Shown: in pieces, positions 25,520-34,919 of the stretch
Numbering within the stretch: position 1 is the first letter of the stretch
Layout of the letters: every line of letters begins with the position of its first letter
Assembly: GCA_944391055.1 (NCBI GenBank)
Contig: CALXSF010000007.1
Location: 79,101 to 143,100 of the forward strand
DNA length: 64,000 nt
DNA from: an uncultured Kiritimatiellota bacterium
GTDB lineage: Bacteria > Verrucomicrobiota > Kiritimatiellia > RFP12 > DVOR01
Direction of reading: 5' to 3'
Program-made: the position numbers and the translations under genes
Notes under the pieces: model-generated
Told to the model about the DNA's origin: nothing
The model's database searches: none
Seen by the model: only the letters and a program-made list of their open reading frames with translations

Positions 25520-26536
25520 TCAGAAGAGCGAATCCTGCCGCGCCGCGGGCTCCAGCCCCAGGCGCCTGTAGGCCTTGGGCAGGGCGACGCGGCCCTTGGG
25601 CGTGCGGTCGATGTAGCCCTCTTGGATGAGGTAGGGCTCGTAGACCTCCTCCACGGTGTCGGGCTCCTCGCCGACGGCCACGGCGACGGTGGCGACGCCC
25701 ACGGGGCCGCCGCCGAACTTCGCCACGATGGCCTCGAGGATGCGGATGTCCATCTCGTCCAGCCCCTGCGGGTCGATCTCCAGCAACGCCAGCGCCTTGT
25801 CCGCCACCTCGCCGGTGATGCGGTTGTCGGCGCGCACCTGGGCGTAGTCGCGCACGCGGCGGAGGAGGTTGTTGGCGATGCGCGGGGTGCCGCGGCTGCG
25901 CGCGGCGATCTCCAGCGCGCCGCGCGCGTCGATCGCCACCCCGAGCTTGGCCGCGTTGCGCGTGACGATGCCCGCGAGCTCCTCGTGCGAATAGTAGTCC
26001 AAGCGGTTCTGGAGGCCGAAACGCGAGCGCAGCGGCGCGGAGATCAGCCCGCTGCGCGTCGTCGCCCCCACCAAGGTGAAGCGCGGCAGCTCCAGGCGCA
26101 CGCTCCGCGCGTTGGGGCCTTGGTCGATCATGATGTCGATGACGAAGTCCTCCATCGCGGAGTAGAGATATTCCTCCACGGTGCGCTGCATCCGGTGGAT
26201 CTCGTCGATGAAGACCAGGTCGCCCGGCTCCAGCGAGGTCAGCAGCCCCGCCAGATCCGCCGGCTTGTCGATGACCGGCCCGCTCGTCGCCTTCACGTGG
26301 ACGCCCATCGCCTCGCCCAGGATGTAGGCCAGCGTCGTCTTGCCCAGGCCGGGCGGGCCGGAAAGGAGCACGTGGTCGAGCTGCTCCTTGCGTCCCAACG
26401 CCGCCTCCACCGCCAGCATCAGGCGGTCGCGCACCTTCTGCTGGCCGACAAAATCCGCGAAGCGCGTCGGCCTCAGCCGATTGTCGAACGACGCGTTCCG
26501 TTGGTTCATCTCTTCCGATGGCCTCACCGTGCTCAT
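25520..26536 (-). CDS. ruvB: Holliday junction branch-migration ATPase RuvB
   Basis: Hexameric AAA+ motor that, with RuvA, drives branch migration in recombinational repair. Walker A GPPGLGKT is at residues 60-67, Walker B/DEIH at 111-114. The sensor/arginine-finger region ([18 protein letters not shown]) and a winged-helix C-terminus ([35 protein letters not shown]) follow. The ATG at 26536 lies exactly 6 nt after the -10 box, so the mRNA would be leaderless. A second in-frame ATG at 26509 (MNQRNASF) with GGAAG upstream is an alternative that loses only poorly conserved residues. No ruvA or ruvC is adjacent. Confidence 0.95.
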   Translation of the reverse strand: MSTVRPSEEMNQRNASFDNRLRPTRFADFVGQQKVRDRLMLAVEAALGRKEQLDHVLLSGPPGLGKTTLAYILGEAMGVHVKATSGPVIDKPADLAGLLTSLEPGDLVFIDEIHRMQRTVEEYLYSAMEDFVIDIMIDQGPNARSVRLELPRFTLVGATTRSGLISAPLRSRFGLQNRLDYYSHEELAGIVTRNAAKLGVAIDARGALEIAARSRGTPRIANNLLRRVRDYAQVRADNRITGEVADKALALLEIDPQGLDEMDIRILEAIVAKFGGGPVGVATVAVAVGEEPDTVEEVYEPYLIQEGYIDRTPKGRVALPKAYRRLGLEPAARQDSLF

Positions 26537-26542
26537 GGCCGC

Positions 26543-26551
26543 ATTATAGCA
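26543..26551 (-). promoter_or_regulatory. extended -10 promoter of ruvB (leaderless)
   Basis: TGCTATAAT on the minus strand, a perfect consensus. Six nt separate it from the ATG at 26536. Only 33 bp lie between it and the opposing -10 box of the BamD-like gene. Confidence 0.75.
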
Positions 26552-26584
26552 CACCCCCGCGTGCCGCGAAACGGGCGGGGATTG

Positions 26585-26593
26585 TGCTATCAT
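26585..26593 (+). promoter_or_regulatory. extended -10 promoter of the BamD-like gene (leaderless)
   Basis: TGCTATCAT, followed after 7 nt by the ATG at 26601. This makes the upstream in-frame ATG at 26592 unlikely as a start, because it lies inside the box. Confidence 0.7.
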
Positions 26594-26600
26594 GTTGCGC

Positions 26601-27635
26601 ATGAGACGGAGAACGCTTGCGCTGGCCTGCGCCTGCTGCGCCGCCGTGACGGGATGGGCGCAGTATCAGGATTATTCGCAAATCGGGCGGACGCCGGAGG
26701 CGCTGCGCTTCCTGGACGACCCGCTGAAGATCGAGCTGAAGGAGCCGGCCTGGCTCTTCGGCGGGCCGAAGATGGGGACGCCCGCCGAGCAGCTGCTCCT
26801 CGCCGAACGGCTGGAGCGCGAGGGGAAGCGCGAGGAGGCCGTGGAGGCCTATGACGATCTTGTCCACGAATGGCACGCCTCGCCCGAGGCCCTCACGGCG
26901 CAGCTGGCCATCGCGCGGCTGGAGTCGGCGGCGGGCCGCGCCCAGCAGGCCTATGACGCGGACGTCTACCTGCTGGCGCACTTCGCGGGGCGCTTCGAGC
27001 TGGAGCCGGTGCTGGCCGACGCCGTGGCGCAGGCGGACGCCTTGGCCGCGCGCGAGCGCGGGCGCACCTTCCACCTAAGCTCCGGGGCGACGCTGCGGCG
27101 CAACTACGAGCAGATCATCCACTTCGCGCCGCGCTGGAAGCGCGTGCCCGAGCTGCTCCTGCGCATCGCCGAGCTGTACGTGGAGGACGAGGAGTACGCC
27201 AACGCCATCACCATCTGCGACCGTCTGGTGATCGACTGGCCGCGCTACGCGGGGCTCGACGACGCCGTGTCGGTCTATTGCCGGGCCTGCCGCCTCCAGG
27301 CCGACGTCTGGCGCAACGACGTCGGGCGCCTGGCGCACCTTGAGCGCCTCCTCGCCGGCGCGCAGGTCTTCCGCCCCAACCACCCCGATCGCCCGCGATT
27401 CGCGCAGTGGCAGCGCGAGGTCTACCAGCTCCGCCACGACCGCGCCTACGCCAACGCCTCCTTCTACGACAACCCCGCCGCCTACTCCGCCGAGGCCGCC
27501 CTGTTGGCCTACCAAGCCTTCCTGCGCGATTTCCCCGACACCCCGCACGCGGCCAAGCTGCGCGCGCGCGTGGCCGAACTGGCGGCCCAGGCCCGCCCCG
27601 CGGCCCAACCCCAACCCAAGGAGAAGACCCCATGA
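26601..27635 (+). CDS. exported TPR protein, BamD/YfiO-like
   Basis: A 344-residue protein with a signal peptide ([20 protein letters not shown]) and helical repeats. The repeats are typical of outer-membrane assembly lipoprotein BamD or related TPR proteins: [49 protein letters not shown] and a last repeat [25 protein letters not shown]. The final repeat is the classical BamD-type motif, but the protein is longer and a clear lipobox is missing, so the family call is moderate. It is probably periplasmic or outer-membrane associated. ATGA overlap with lptE supports a shared role in outer-membrane building. Confidence 0.75.
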   Translation: MRRRTLALACACCAAVTGWAQYQDYSQIGRTPEALRFLDDPLKIELKEPAWLFGGPKMGTPAEQLLLAERLEREGKREEAVEAYDDLVHEWHASPEALTAQLAIARLESAAGRAQQAYDADVYLLAHFAGRFELEPVLADAVAQADALAARERGRTFHLSSGATLRRNYEQIIHFAPRWKRVPELLLRIAELYVEDEEYANAITICDRLVIDWPRYAGLDDAVSVYCRACRLQADVWRNDVGRLAHLERLLAGAQVFRPNHPDRPRFAQWQREVYQLRHDRAYANASFYDNPAAYSAEAALLAYQAFLRDFPDTPHAAKLRARVAELAAQARPAAQPQPKEKTP

Positions 27636-28192
27636 CGCCCTTCGCACGCCTCGCCCTCCCCCTCTTCGCGCTCGCCGCGCTGGGCGCCGGCTGCGCGGGT
27701 TACCGCCTCGGCTCCCCCGTGCCCGAGGAGCTCCGCGCCATCCACGTGCCCGCCTTCGAGAACAACACCGAATACCCCATGGTCGGCGCCGTGGCCGCGC
27801 AGCAGTTCCTGGACGCCCTCATCGAGGAAGGGATCTTCGAGCCCACCGACTTTGAGCACGCCCGCCTGCGCACCCAGGTCATCGTCACCGGCATCGCCGC
27901 CGACGCCGTGAGCTACGACCGCAACAACGCCATCCTCCCCGACGAGTACCGCGTCACCCTCCGCGCCCGCCTCTATGCCTACGACGCGCGCACCGGCGAG
28001 ACCCTCATCAACGGCAAGCCCGTCTCCGCCACCGACTCCGCCCTCACCCGCAACGACTTCCAGACCGGTGTCATGGATGCCATCCCGCGCCTTTCCCGCA
28101 AGCTCGCGCAGAACCTCCTCGTCGAGCTCCACGGCATCGCGCCCACCGCCGCCCTCGCCCCCGCCGAGCCGCCTCCGCCCCAAGGGGAGTGA
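27632..28192 (+). CDS. lptE: LPS-assembly lipoprotein LptE-like
   Basis: A 186-residue lipoprotein. The lipobox LGAGC puts the lipidated cysteine at residue 21. The mature part begins GYRLGS, then AIHVPAFENNTEYPMV and a C-terminal strand/helix domain with LRARLYAYDARTGETLI and QNLLVELHG. This is the LptE (RlpB) fold, which plugs LptD in the outer membrane for LPS insertion. LptD is not in the window. It starts on ATGA with the BamD-like gene and is followed by a strong terminator. A Pro-rich tail ends the protein. Confidence 0.85.
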   Translation: MTPFARLALPLFALAALGAGCAGYRLGSPVPEELRAIHVPAFENNTEYPMVGAVAAQQFLDALIEEGIFEPTDFEHARLRTQVIVTGIAADAVSYDRNNAILPDEYRVTLRARLYAYDARTGETLINGKPVSATDSALTRNDFQTGVMDAIPRLSRKLAQNLLVELHGIAPTAALAPAEPPPPQGE

Positions 28193-28212
28193 CGGCGCGG
28201 CGCGCCGAACGA

Positions 28213-28249
28213 GACGCCCCGGCCTCGCGCGAGGCCGGGGCGTCGTTTT
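28213..28249 (+). terminator. rho-independent terminator after lptE
   Basis: A 14-bp perfect stem (GACGCCCCGGCCTC with its complement) and a GCGC loop are followed by GTTTT. It ends the BamD-like/lptE unit, just before the convergent ABC-F gene. Confidence 0.85.
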
Positions 28250-28265
28250 CCCGGAAGGGGCGCCC

Positions 28266-30206
28266 TCAGGCGTTCTCCAGGGCCTCGAGGGCGGTCGCGG
28301 CCTCCTCCCAGTCGAGGGAGCGTTTGCCGAGGTCGAACTGGATGGCCCGGAGGCGCTTGCCGGCGTCGGCGAGGCCCTGGGCGTCGAGGGTGCCGTCGCC
28401 GAGGCTGGCGGTGAGGGCGGCCTGTTCGGCCTCGAGGGCGGCGATGGCGGCCTCGGCCTCGGCGACGCGGCGGCGGAGGCGCTTGATCTCGGGGGCCTTG
28501 GCGGCGCGCTCCTGGGCGCGTTGGCGGCGGAGATCCTTGGAGGAGACCTTCTGGGCGGCCTCGGGGGCGGGGGCGCGCTCGGCCTCGGGGGCCTCCTGGG
28601 CCAGCTTCTCCTGGTAGTAGTCGTAGCCGCCGTGGAAGCGGCGGATGCCTTTGCGGGAGATCTCGAGGATGTTCTCGGCGGTGCCTCGGACGAACTCGAC
28701 GTCGTGGGAGACGAGGACGACGGTGCCGTCGTAGTCGCGCACGGCCTGCTGGAGGCGCTCGCGGCCCTCGAGGTCGAGGTGCGTGGTGGGTTCGTCGAGC
28801 AGGAGGAAGTTGGGCGGGTTGAGGAAGAGGCGCAGGAAGGCCAGGCGGATCTTCTCGCCGCCGGAGAGGACCTTGACGCGCTTGGCGCAGTCGTCGGCGT
28901 CGAACCCGAAGCCGCCGAGACGGTTACGGAGTTCCTTCTCGGGGAGCGTGCCGGCGGCGGCCTTGGCAACGGCGAAGACGGTGGAGTCCGGATCCATGGT
29001 CTCGGCGAGGTCTTGGCTCTGGTAGCCCGGGGCGACGTGGTAGCCGAAGACCGCCTTGCCCCGCGTGGGGGCGCGGACGCCGGCGAGGACGCGCAGCAGC
29101 GTGGTCTTGCCCATGCCGTTGTAGCCGACGATGGCGATCTTGTCGCCGTTCATGACGCGGAGGTCCAGGTGCTCGAAGATGGGCCGGTCGCTCCCGGGAT
29201 AGGTGTAGGCGGCGTCCTCGAGGCGGACGATCTCGGCGCCGGCGTGGGGGGCCTTGGGGAGGCGGAGGTAGCCGGCGGAGCGGCTGCGGGCGGGGAGGCG
29301 GATCTCCTCGAGGCGCTCGAGCTGCTTCTCGCGGCTCTGGGCCTGGGCGGCCTTGGTGGCCTTGGCGCGGAAACGCTCGATGAAGCGCTCGAGCTGCTCG
29401 CGCCGGCGGTCTTGGTTGGCTTTGGCCTGGAGGAGCTGCTGATAGCGGATCTCGCGGTCGCGGAGGTACGTGTCGAGGGGGCCGTTGTAGCGGGTGACGG
29501 TGCCGCCGTCGACCTCCACGGTGATCTGCGTGATGGCCCGCAGCAGGTAACGGTCGTGCGAGATGAGCACGAGGGTGCCCTCGAAGCCGCGCAGGAAGCG
29601 CTGGAGCCACTCCACCGCGGGCAGGTCAAGGTAGTTGGAGGGCTCGTCGAGCAGGAGCAGCCCGGGCTTGGAGGCCAGGACGCGCGAGAGCTCCGCGCGC
29701 ATCCGCCAGCCGCCGGAGAAGGCGGCAAAGGGGCGGCCGAAATCCTCCGTCGCGTAGCCCAGCCCGCCGAGGGACTCCTTGACGCGGGCCTCGATGGAGT
29801 AACCGCCCATCTGCTCAAAGCGCGTGTGCGCCTCTCCCAGCTCGCGGAGCATCCGCGCCTTGGCCGCGGGGTCGCGCTCCGTGGCGAGGGCCTCCTCCAG
29901 GCGCGCGATGGCGCGCTCGGTGCGCTCGAAGCCGGGGATGCCCTCCAGGCAATACTGAAGCAGCGTCTGCTCGGGCGAGTCGGGCTCCAGATGCTGGCGG
30001 ACGAAGCCGATGCGCGGCGCGCCCTCCGTCAGCACCTCGCCCACGTCCGGCGACAACTCGCCGAGGATGAGCTTGAAGAGCGTGGACTTCCCCGAGCCGT
30101 TCGGCCCGACGATGCCCACCCGCTCGCCGGCGTTGATCTTGAAGGAGGCGTGCTCGAAAAGCGCCTCCGGCCCATAACGGACGCTGACATCCCGGAACTC
30201 AATCAT
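28266..30206 (-). CDS. ABC-F family ATPase (Uup/YheS-like)
   Basis: Soluble tandem ABC ATPase of the ABC-F class, which act on ribosomes or in DNA-linked processes rather than in transport. The 646 residues carry two nucleotide-binding domains. The first has GIVGPNGSGKSTLFKL with signature FSGGWRMRAELSRVL; the second has AIVGYNGMGKTTLLRVL with signature LSGGEKIRLAFLRLF. They are joined by a basic linker (about 240-300). A C-terminal charged coiled coil (about 560-646) resembles the Uup/YheS C-terminal domain. Subtype is uncertain. The ATG at 30206 stands 6 nt after a perfect -10 box, so the mRNA is predicted to be leaderless. Confidence 0.92.
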   Translation of the reverse strand: MIEFRDVSVRYGPEALFEHASFKINAGERVGIVGPNGSGKSTLFKLILGELSPDVGEVLTEGAPRIGFVRQHLEPDSPEQTLLQYCLEGIPGFERTERAIARLEEALATERDPAAKARMLRELGEAHTRFEQMGGYSIEARVKESLGGLGYATEDFGRPFAAFSGGWRMRAELSRVLASKPGLLLLDEPSNYLDLPAVEWLQRFLRGFEGTLVLISHDRYLLRAITQITVEVDGGTVTRYNGPLDTYLRDREIRYQQLLQAKANQDRRREQLERFIERFRAKATKAAQAQSREKQLERLEEIRLPARSRSAGYLRLPKAPHAGAEIVRLEDAAYTYPGSDRPIFEHLDLRVMNGDKIAIVGYNGMGKTTLLRVLAGVRAPTRGKAVFGYHVAPGYQSQDLAETMDPDSTVFAVAKAAAGTLPEKELRNRLGGFGFDADDCAKRVKVLSGGEKIRLAFLRLFLNPPNFLLLDEPTTHLDLEGRERLQQAVRDYDGTVVLVSHDVEFVRGTAENILEISRKGIRRFHGGYDYYQEKLAQEAPEAERAPAPEAAQKVSSKDLRRQRAQERAAKAPEIKRLRRRVAEAEAAIAALEAEQAALTASLGDGTLDAQGLADAGKRLRAIQFDLGKRSLDWEEAATALEALENA

Positions 30207-30212
30207 TCTGTC

Positions 30213-30221
30213 ATTATAGCA
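30213..30221 (-). promoter_or_regulatory. extended -10 promoter of the ABC-F gene (leaderless)
   Basis: TGCTATAAT on the minus strand, 6 nt before the ATG. The opposing cysS box lies only 40 bp away. Confidence 0.72.
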
Positions 30222-30261
30222 TTTTCCCCCTTCCCCCGCCCACGCACGCCCCGCGCCGCTG

Positions 30262-30270
30262 TGGTATACT
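30262..30270 (+). promoter_or_regulatory. extended -10 promoter of cysS
   Basis: TGGTATACT. Transcription should start near 30277, giving a leader of about 19 nt with GAAAGGGA as ribosome binding site before the ATG at 30296. Confidence 0.68.
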
Positions 30271-30295
30271 GTGAGGACAAGTGAAAGGGATTGCG

Positions 30296-31699
30296 ATGGA
30301 ATTGCGCTTCTACAATTCGATGACGCGGCGGGTCGAGCCGTTCGAGACGCTGGTGCCGGGCAAGGTGGGGATGTACACGTGCGGGCCGACGGTCTACAAC
30401 TTCGCGCACATCGGCAACTTCCGCGCCTATCTCTTCGAGGATTTCCTGCGGCGGACGCTGGAGTTCGCCGGCTATGAGGTGCGCCAGGTGATGAACCTGA
30501 CGGACGTGGACGACAAGACGATCCGCGGCTCGCGCCAGGCGGGCGTGCCGCTGAAGGACTACACGCGCCCCTACATCCAGGCCTTCTTCGAGGATCTCGC
30601 GGCGCTGAACGTCGAGCCCGCGGCGGTCTATCCCGCCGCCACCGACCACATCCCCGAGATGGAGGCGCTCGTCCAGGCGCTCTTCGACAAGGGCATCGCC
30701 TACAAGAGCGAGGACGGCTCGGTCTACTTCGCGGTCGACCGCTTCCCGGCCTACGGGCGCCTGGCCCACCTCGACCGCTCCGCCCTGCGCAGCGGCGTGC
30801 GCATTGACGCCGACGAGTACGACAAGGAGGGCGTGGGCGACTTCGCCCTCTGGAAGGCTTGGGACGAGCGCGACGGCGACGTGGCCTGGGACGCGCCTTG
30901 GGGCCGCGGCCGCCCCGGCTGGCACCTGGAGTGCTCCGCCATGAGCATGAAGTACCTCGGCGAGAGCTTCGACCTGCACACTGGCGGCGTCGACAACCTC
31001 TTCCCCCACCACGAGAACGAGATCGCCCAGGCCGAGGCCGTCACCGGCAAGCCCTTCGTCCGCACGTGGATGCACTGCGCCCACCTGCGGGTGGACGGGC
31101 AGAAGATGTCCAAGTCCCTCGGCAACTTCCACACCCTCCGCGACCTCCAGGGCAAGGGGTGGTCGGGCCGCGAGGTCCGCTACGTCCTTCTCGGCGCGCA
31201 CTACCGCCAGCCGCTCAACTTCACCCTTGGGGCGCTCGCCGCCGCCCGCACCGCCCTGGCGCGCGTCGACGAGTGCGTCGACGCCCTGGCGGCCCGCGCC
31301 GCCCAGTCCGGCGCCGAGGGGGAGGCGCTCCCCTCGCGCCTGGGGGACTTCGGCAGGGCCTTGGCCGACGACCTGAACGCCCCCGAGGCCTACGCCGCCC
31401 TCTTCGCCGCCGTCCGCGACGCGAACAAGGCCCTTGAGCGGGGCCTCTCCCCCGCCGCCGCGAAGGCGGCGCTCGACGACCTGCGCGCGATGGACCGCGT
31501 CCTCGGCTTCGTCTTCTTCGGCCGCGCCGCCCAGGCCGCCGTCCCCGCCGACGTCCAGGCCCTCGCCGACGCCCGCGCCCAGGCCCGCAAGGCCAAGGAC
31601 TGGGCCGAGAGCGACCGTCTGCGCGACGCCCTCGCCGCCAAGGGCTGGCAGGTGCGCGACGGTAAGGACGGCCAGACCCTCAAACCCTTGGCGCAGTGA
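30296..31699 (+). CDS. cysS: cysteinyl-tRNA synthetase
   Basis: Charges tRNA-Cys. The 467-residue class I synthetase has the zinc cysteine in TCGPTVYNFAHIGN (Cys29; HIGH-type motif at 38-40). It also shows WHLECSAMSMKYLG, the HHENEIAQ histidines and KMSKS at 270-274. The C-terminal anticodon-binding helices are complete. I use the ATG at 30296, preceded by GAAAGGGA, rather than the in-frame GTG at 30281. It heads a five-gene unit with tmk, fhs, panB and the SNF2 helicase; the next start overlaps its stop. Confidence 0.96.
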   Translation: MELRFYNSMTRRVEPFETLVPGKVGMYTCGPTVYNFAHIGNFRAYLFEDFLRRTLEFAGYEVRQVMNLTDVDDKTIRGSRQAGVPLKDYTRPYIQAFFEDLAALNVEPAAVYPAATDHIPEMEALVQALFDKGIAYKSEDGSVYFAVDRFPAYGRLAHLDRSALRSGVRIDADEYDKEGVGDFALWKAWDERDGDVAWDAPWGRGRPGWHLECSAMSMKYLGESFDLHTGGVDNLFPHHENEIAQAEAVTGKPFVRTWMHCAHLRVDGQKMSKSLGNFHTLRDLQGKGWSGREVRYVLLGAHYRQPLNFTLGALAAARTALARVDECVDALAARAAQSGAEGEALPSRLGDFGRALADDLNAPEAYAALFAAVRDANKALERGLSPAAAKAALDDLRAMDRVLGFVFFGRAAQAAVPADVQALADARAQARKAKDWAESDRLRDALAAKGWQVRDGKDGQTLKPLAQ

Positions 31700-32337
31700 T
31701 GGCCCGGGGGCGCTTCATCACGTTGGAGGGGCCCGAGGGGGCGGGCAAGAGCACCCATCTGGCCCTTTTGGCCGAGCGGCTGCGCGCCGCCGGCCTGCGC
31801 GTCCGCACCACCCGCGAGCCCGGCGGCACGCGCCTGGGCGAGGCCGTCCGCGCCATCCTCCAGCACGACGCCGCCGGCGAGCCGCCCTTGCCCCGCGCCG
31901 AGCTGCTCCTCTTCCTGGCCTGCCGCGCGCAGCTGATGGACGAGGTCATCCGGCCCGCCCTCCGGCAGGGCGAATGGGTGCTGAGCGACCGCTTCTGCGA
32001 TTCCACCTTCGCCTATCAGGGCTATGGCCGTGGCATGGGGCTGGGCGCGCTCCGCGCCCTCAACGCCTTCGCCACCGAGGACTCCGAGCCCGACCTCACC
32101 CTGCTGCTCGACATCCCGGAGGCCGAGAGCCGCGCCCGCGTCTCGGGCCGCGGCGCCGCCGACCGTTTCGAGCGCGAGCGCGCCGACTTCCACCGCCGCG
32201 TGGCCGAGGGCTTCCGCAACCTGGCGCGCGACACCCCCCGCATCCGCCGAATCGACAGCTCCGGCACGCCCGAGGCGACCGCCGAGGCCGTCTGGGCCGC
32301 CGTCCAACCGCTTTTGCAAGAAGGAGAGAGACCATGA
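31699..32337 (+). CDS. tmk: thymidylate kinase
   Basis: Phosphorylates dTMP to dTDP. The 212-residue protein has the P-loop EGPEGAGKST near residues 9-18, the DR(F/Y) motif (LSDRFCDSTFAYQGYGRG), the LLLDI strand and the lid segment (RGAADRFERE). The ATG at 31699 shares the last base of the cysS stop (TGATG); an adjacent in-frame GTG at 31696 is an equally good alternative adding one residue. It ends on ATGA with fhs. Confidence 0.94.
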   Translation: MARGRFITLEGPEGAGKSTHLALLAERLRAAGLRVRTTREPGGTRLGEAVRAILQHDAAGEPPLPRAELLLFLACRAQLMDEVIRPALRQGEWVLSDRFCDSTFAYQGYGRGMGLGALRALNAFATEDSEPDLTLLLDIPEAESRARVSGRGAADRFERERADFHRRVAEGFRNLARDTPRIRRIDSSGTPEATAEAVWAAVQPLLQEGERP

Positions 32338-34103
32338 ACCTGGACCCCACGAAGATGAAGGATTGGCAGATCGCCGAGGCCGCCGAGGCCACCATGCGCC
32401 CCATCGCCGCCGTGGCCGCCGACTTGGGCGCCCTGCCCACCGAGACCATCCCCTACGGCAACGCCTGCGCCAAGCTCGACGCCCGCGCCATCCTCGCGCG
32501 CACCGGCGGCCGCCAGCGCGCCAAGTACATCGACGTGACGGCCATCACCCCCACGCCCTTGGGCGAGGGCAAGACCACCACCACCGTCGGCCTCCTCGAG
32601 GGGCTCGGCCGCCTCGGCAAACGCTGCTGCGGCACGCTGCGCCAGCCCTCCGGCGGCCCCACCTTCAACATCAAGGGCGGCGCCGCCGGCGGCGGCCTCG
32701 CGCAGGTCATCCCCCTCACGCCCCTTTCCCTCGGCCTCACCGGCGACTTCGACGCCGTCGAGAAGGCCAACAACCTCTGCATGACGGCCCTCAACGCCCG
32801 GATGCAGCACGAGCGCAACCACGATGACGCCTGGCTCGCCGCCAAGGGCCTCACCCGCCTCGACGTCGACCCCGCCCGAGTCCAGATGCGCTGGGCCCTC
32901 GATTTCTGCGCGCAGGGCCTCCGGAAGATCGTCATCGGCCTTGGCGACGGCCCGCTCAACGGCTTTGAGATGGAGAGCGGCTTCTACATCACCGTCGCCT
33001 CCGAGGTGATGGCCATCCTCGCCGTGGCCGCCGACCTGGCGGATCTCCGCCGCCGCATCGGCAGGATCGTCGTCGCCCACAGCCGGCAGGGCAGGCCCAT
33101 CACCGCGGACGACCTCGAGGTCGCCGGCGCCATGACCGCCTGGCTTGTCCGCGCCCTCGACCCCACGCTCATGCAGACCGTCGAGGGGCAGCCCGTGCTC
33201 GTCCACGCCGGGCCCTTCGCCAACATCGCCATCGGGCAGAGCTCCGTCATCGCCGACCGCGTCGCCTGCGCCCTCACCGACTATGCCGTGACGGAGAGCG
33301 GCTTCGCCGCGGACATGGGCTTCGAGAAGTTCTGGAACATCAAGTGCCGCTGCTCCGGCCTCCGCCCCGACGCCGTCGTGCTCGTGGCCACCATCCGCGC
33401 CCTCAAGCGCCACGGCGGCGGCCCCGACGTCAAGCCCGGCACGCCCCTCGACCCGGCCTACACCCAAGAGAACCTCGCCCTCCTCGAGGCCGGTTGCCGC
33501 AGCAACCTGCTGGCGCACATCGACATCATTCGCCGCGCCGGCATCCGCCCCGTCGTCTGCCTCAACCACTTCCACACCGACACCGACGCCGAGGTCGCGC
33601 TTGTCCGCCGGGTCGCCGAGGAGGCCGGCTGCCGCTTCGCCCTCTCCAAGCACTGGGAGAAGGGCGGCGAGGGCGCCGAGGAGCTCGCCCGCCAAGTCAT
33701 CGAGGCCTGCGAGGAACCTAACGACTTCGCCTATCTCTGCGACCTCTCCGAGCCCCTCTCCGCCCGCCTCGACCGCCAGGTCCGCGAGGTCTACGGCGGC
33801 GACGGCGTGGACTACGCCCCCGAGGCCCAGGCCAAGCTGCGGGCCCTCGAGGCCGACCCCGCCACCGCCGGCCTCCCCCTCTGCGTCGCCAAGACCCAAT
33901 ACTCGCTCTCCGACGACGCCGCGCGCATCGGCCGCCCCACCGGCTGGCGCCTCAAGGTGCAGGACATCCTCCTCTACCAGGGCGCGGGCTTCGTCGTCCC
34001 CGTCTCCGGCAAGATCCAGCTCATGCCCGGCACCTCCGCCAACCCCGCCTACCGCCGCATCGACGTGGACACCGCGACCGGCAAAGTCCGCGGCCTCTTC
34101 TGA
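32334..34103 (+). CDS. fhs: formate--tetrahydrofolate ligase
   Basis: ATP-dependent synthesis of 10-formyl-THF from formate, feeding purine and one-carbon metabolism. The 589-residue length is on the long side of normal for Fhs. Visible are the P-loop PTPLGEGKTTTTVGL, the LRQPSGGPTFNIKGGAAGGG segment, the DFDAVEKANNLCM stretch, and the C-terminal FVVPVSGKIQLMPG and PGTSANPA regions. AAGGAGAGAG precedes the ATG, which overlaps the tmk stop. With pyruvate formate-lyase at 37483-39720 making formate, the cell can use fermentation formate for one-carbon units. Confidence 0.95.
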   Translation: MNLDPTKMKDWQIAEAAEATMRPIAAVAADLGALPTETIPYGNACAKLDARAILARTGGRQRAKYIDVTAITPTPLGEGKTTTTVGLLEGLGRLGKRCCGTLRQPSGGPTFNIKGGAAGGGLAQVIPLTPLSLGLTGDFDAVEKANNLCMTALNARMQHERNHDDAWLAAKGLTRLDVDPARVQMRWALDFCAQGLRKIVIGLGDGPLNGFEMESGFYITVASEVMAILAVAADLADLRRRIGRIVVAHSRQGRPITADDLEVAGAMTAWLVRALDPTLMQTVEGQPVLVHAGPFANIAIGQSSVIADRVACALTDYAVTESGFAADMGFEKFWNIKCRCSGLRPDAVVLVATIRALKRHGGGPDVKPGTPLDPAYTQENLALLEAGCRSNLLAHIDIIRRAGIRPVVCLNHFHTDTDAEVALVRRVAEEAGCRFALSKHWEKGGEGAEELARQVIEACEEPNDFAYLCDLSEPLSARLDRQVREVYGGDGVDYAPEAQAKLRALEADPATAGLPLCVAKTQYSLSDDAARIGRPTGWRLKVQDILLYQGAGFVVPVSGKIQLMPGTSANPAYRRIDVDTATGKVRGLF

Positions 34104-34112
34104 GGAGACGCC

Positions 34113-34919
34113 ATGCGCACCTGGACTCCGCAGAAGATCCGCGCCCTCAAGGGCGTCCGCCGCTTCGCCACCGTCACCTGCTACGATGCCGCCTCGGCCG
34201 CCCTCGTCGAGGCCCTCGGCCCCGACGCCCTCCCCCTCGTCCTCGTCGGCGACTCCCTCGGCATGACCATGCAGGGACGCGACTCCACCCTCGCCGTCAC
34301 CCTCGACGAGATGGTCTACCACACCCGCTGCGTTGCCCGCGCCCTCCGCGCACCCTTCCTGCTTGCCGACCTCCCCTTCGGCAGTTACCAGACCTGCGAC
34401 GACGACGGCTTCCGCGCCGCGCTCCGCCTCGTCAAGGAAGGCGGCGCCGACGGCGTGAAGCTCGAGGGCGGCGAGCGCGTCCTCCCCCTCGTCCGCCGCC
34501 TGGTCGAGGCCGGCATCCCCGTCTGCGGCCACCTCGGCCTCACCCCCCAGAGCTGCCTGGCCATGGGCGGCTTCAAGGTTCAGGGCCGCGACCCCGCCGC
34601 CGCCGAGCGCCTGTTGGCCGACGCCCGCCACCTCGAGGCCGCCGGCTGCTTCGCCCTCGTCGCCGAAGGCGTCCCCGCCGCCCTCGGCGCGCGGATGGCC
34701 AAAGCCCTCGCCATCCCCGTCATCGGCATCGGCGCCGGCGCGGGGACCGACGGCCAGATCCTCGTTTGGCAGGATCTCCTGGGCCTCACCCAAGGCCGCG
34801 TGCCCCGCTTCGTCCGCCCCTTCGCCGCCCTCGGCGAGGCCGCGAAGGCGGGGCTTCGCGCCTACGACGCCGCCGTCCGCGAAGGCGCCTTCCCCGCCGC
34901 CGCCGAATCCTACGAATGA
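34113..34919 (+). CDS. panB: 3-methyl-2-oxobutanoate hydroxymethyltransferase
   Basis: Transfers a hydroxymethyl group from 5,10-methylene-THF to alpha-ketoisovalerate, the first step to pantothenate. The 268-residue protein shows the VTCYDAASAAL strand, the metal-binding VGDSLGMTMQG, DLPFGSYQT, KLEGG, GHLGLTPQS and the catalytic-Glu region LVAEGVPAALG. Neighbour fhs supplies folate one-carbon units, and coaC (7908) is later in the same CoA pathway. The start has GAGG 9 nt upstream; it ends on ATGA with the SNF2 gene. Confidence 0.95.
   Translation: MRTWTPQKIRALKGVRRFATVTCYDAASAALVEALGPDALPLVLVGDSLGMTMQGRDSTLAVTLDEMVYHTRCVARALRAPFLLADLPFGSYQTCDDDGFRAALRLVKEGGADGVKLEGGERVLPLVRRLVEAGIPVCGHLGLTPQSCLAMGGFKVQGRDPAAAERLLADARHLEAAGCFALVAEGVPAALGARMAKALAIPVIGIGAGAGTDGQILVWQDLLGLTQGRVPRFVRPFAALGEAAKAGLRAYDAAVREGAFPAAAESYE

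Noticed and set aside
26592..26600. ATG at 26592 as start of the BamD-like gene
   Set aside because: It overlaps the -10 hexamer; the next ATG at 26601 starts directly at a signal peptide.
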